Shown piece by piece: positions 4,953-5,132 of a DNA stretch of 5,132 bases. Each line of letters starts with the position of its first letter. Position 1 is the first letter of the stretch. The position numbers and the translations under genes were made by a program. Below the pieces are notes generated by a model that was not told the origin of the DNA, ran no database searches, and worked only from the letters and a program-made list of their open reading frames with translations. This DNA comes from Gammaproteobacteria bacterium (GTDB lineage Bacteria > Pseudomonadota > Gammaproteobacteria > UBA4575). Where the stretch lies: NCBI GenBank assembly GCA_028281205.1, contig JANQKJ010000023.1, positions 1 through 5,132 of the forward strand, read 5' to 3'.

Positions 4953-5132
4953 ACGATGAATTAAAACAATCAGTACAAGATTATCTGCAATCTAAACAGC
5001 TCACTGATACCCAGCTTGCTGAACTTGAAACCCGTATGCAGGCAGCTGCAAGCAAGAAGTCGTCTAGTGCTAGTCTGTTAAAGTTTAATATGGCTGCTGT
5101 AGTACTGATAATTGCACTTGTGTCGAGTTTGT
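4949..5132 (+). CDS. Probable membrane anti-sigma factor, 3'-truncated by window
   Basis: This reading frame starts with the ATG of an ATGA overlap with the sigma gene and stays open for 61 codons to the window end. The visible protein begins MNDELKQSVQDYLQSKQL, has a short, mostly helical and polar cytoplasmic segment (1-44, with a Lys/Ser-rich stretch at 36-40), then a hydrophobic segment from about 46 on (FNMAAVVLIIALVSSL), which is probably a membrane span. A membrane protein directly following and overlapping an ECF sigma gene is usually its anti-sigma factor. No HxxxCxxC zinc anti-sigma motif is present in the visible part. The cytoplasmic part is short compared with typical anti-sigma domains, so a NrsF-like multi-span type or another architecture is possible. 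Assignment rests on context and topology, not on a recognised family. Confidence 0.6.
   Translation, partial: MNDELKQSVQDYLQSKQLTDTQLAELETRMQAAASKKSSSASLLKFNMAAVVLIIALVSSL

Noticed and set aside
1..5132. CRISPR array, tRNA or rRNA gene
   Set aside because: No regularly spaced repeats and no tRNA- or rRNA-like sequence were recognised anywhere; nearly all of the window is coding.

Overview
The window looks like chromosome of an AT-leaning Gram-negative proteobacterium. A beta- or gamma-proteobacterium fits best, because it carries a HemP-type haem-uptake protein behind a Fur box, a YfeX-like DyP peroxidase, and a DUF2282/DUF692/DUF2063 cassette. The genus cannot be fixed from the sequence alone. 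All genes are on the + strand, packed tightly, with one larger intergenic region at about 2289-2527.

Region 1 (1-2033): the 3' part of an ABC exporter gene (last membrane segments plus a complete nucleotide-binding domain), cut by the window edge. A complete dye-decolourising (DyP) haem peroxidase follows, with its own strong -10 element. Region 2 (2034-2288): a near-consensus Fur box laid over a sigma-70-type promoter, driving a 54-aa HemP haem-uptake protein. Region 3 (2289-2527): a non-coding stretch with an 11-bp hairpin, a second block of nested complementary segments ending in seven T's, and, just before the next gene, a GTAA...CGAA arrangement typical of ECF sigma-factor promoters, sitting in an 8+8 bp palindrome.

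Region 4 (2528-5132, continuing past the edge): the centrepiece, a bufferin-type RiPP operon. It encodes an exported four-cysteine DUF2282 precursor (BufA), an MNIO/DUF692 metalloenzyme (BufB), a DUF2063 partner (BufC), a small ECF sigma factor, and the start of a short membrane protein that is probably its anti-sigma factor. From bufB onward each gene overlaps the next, so the genes are probably co-transcribed and translationally coupled. By analogy with characterised bufferins, BufB with BufC would oxidise cysteines of BufA into thiooxazoles, and the exported peptide would sequester copper in the periplasm. The ECF pair encoded in the same transcript would sense metal or thiol stress and could drive its own operon from the palindromic promoter. 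Next to it lie Fur-controlled haem acquisition and a haem peroxidase, so the locus as a whole has a metal-homeostasis theme (iron/haem and copper), although co-regulation of the two halves is not shown.
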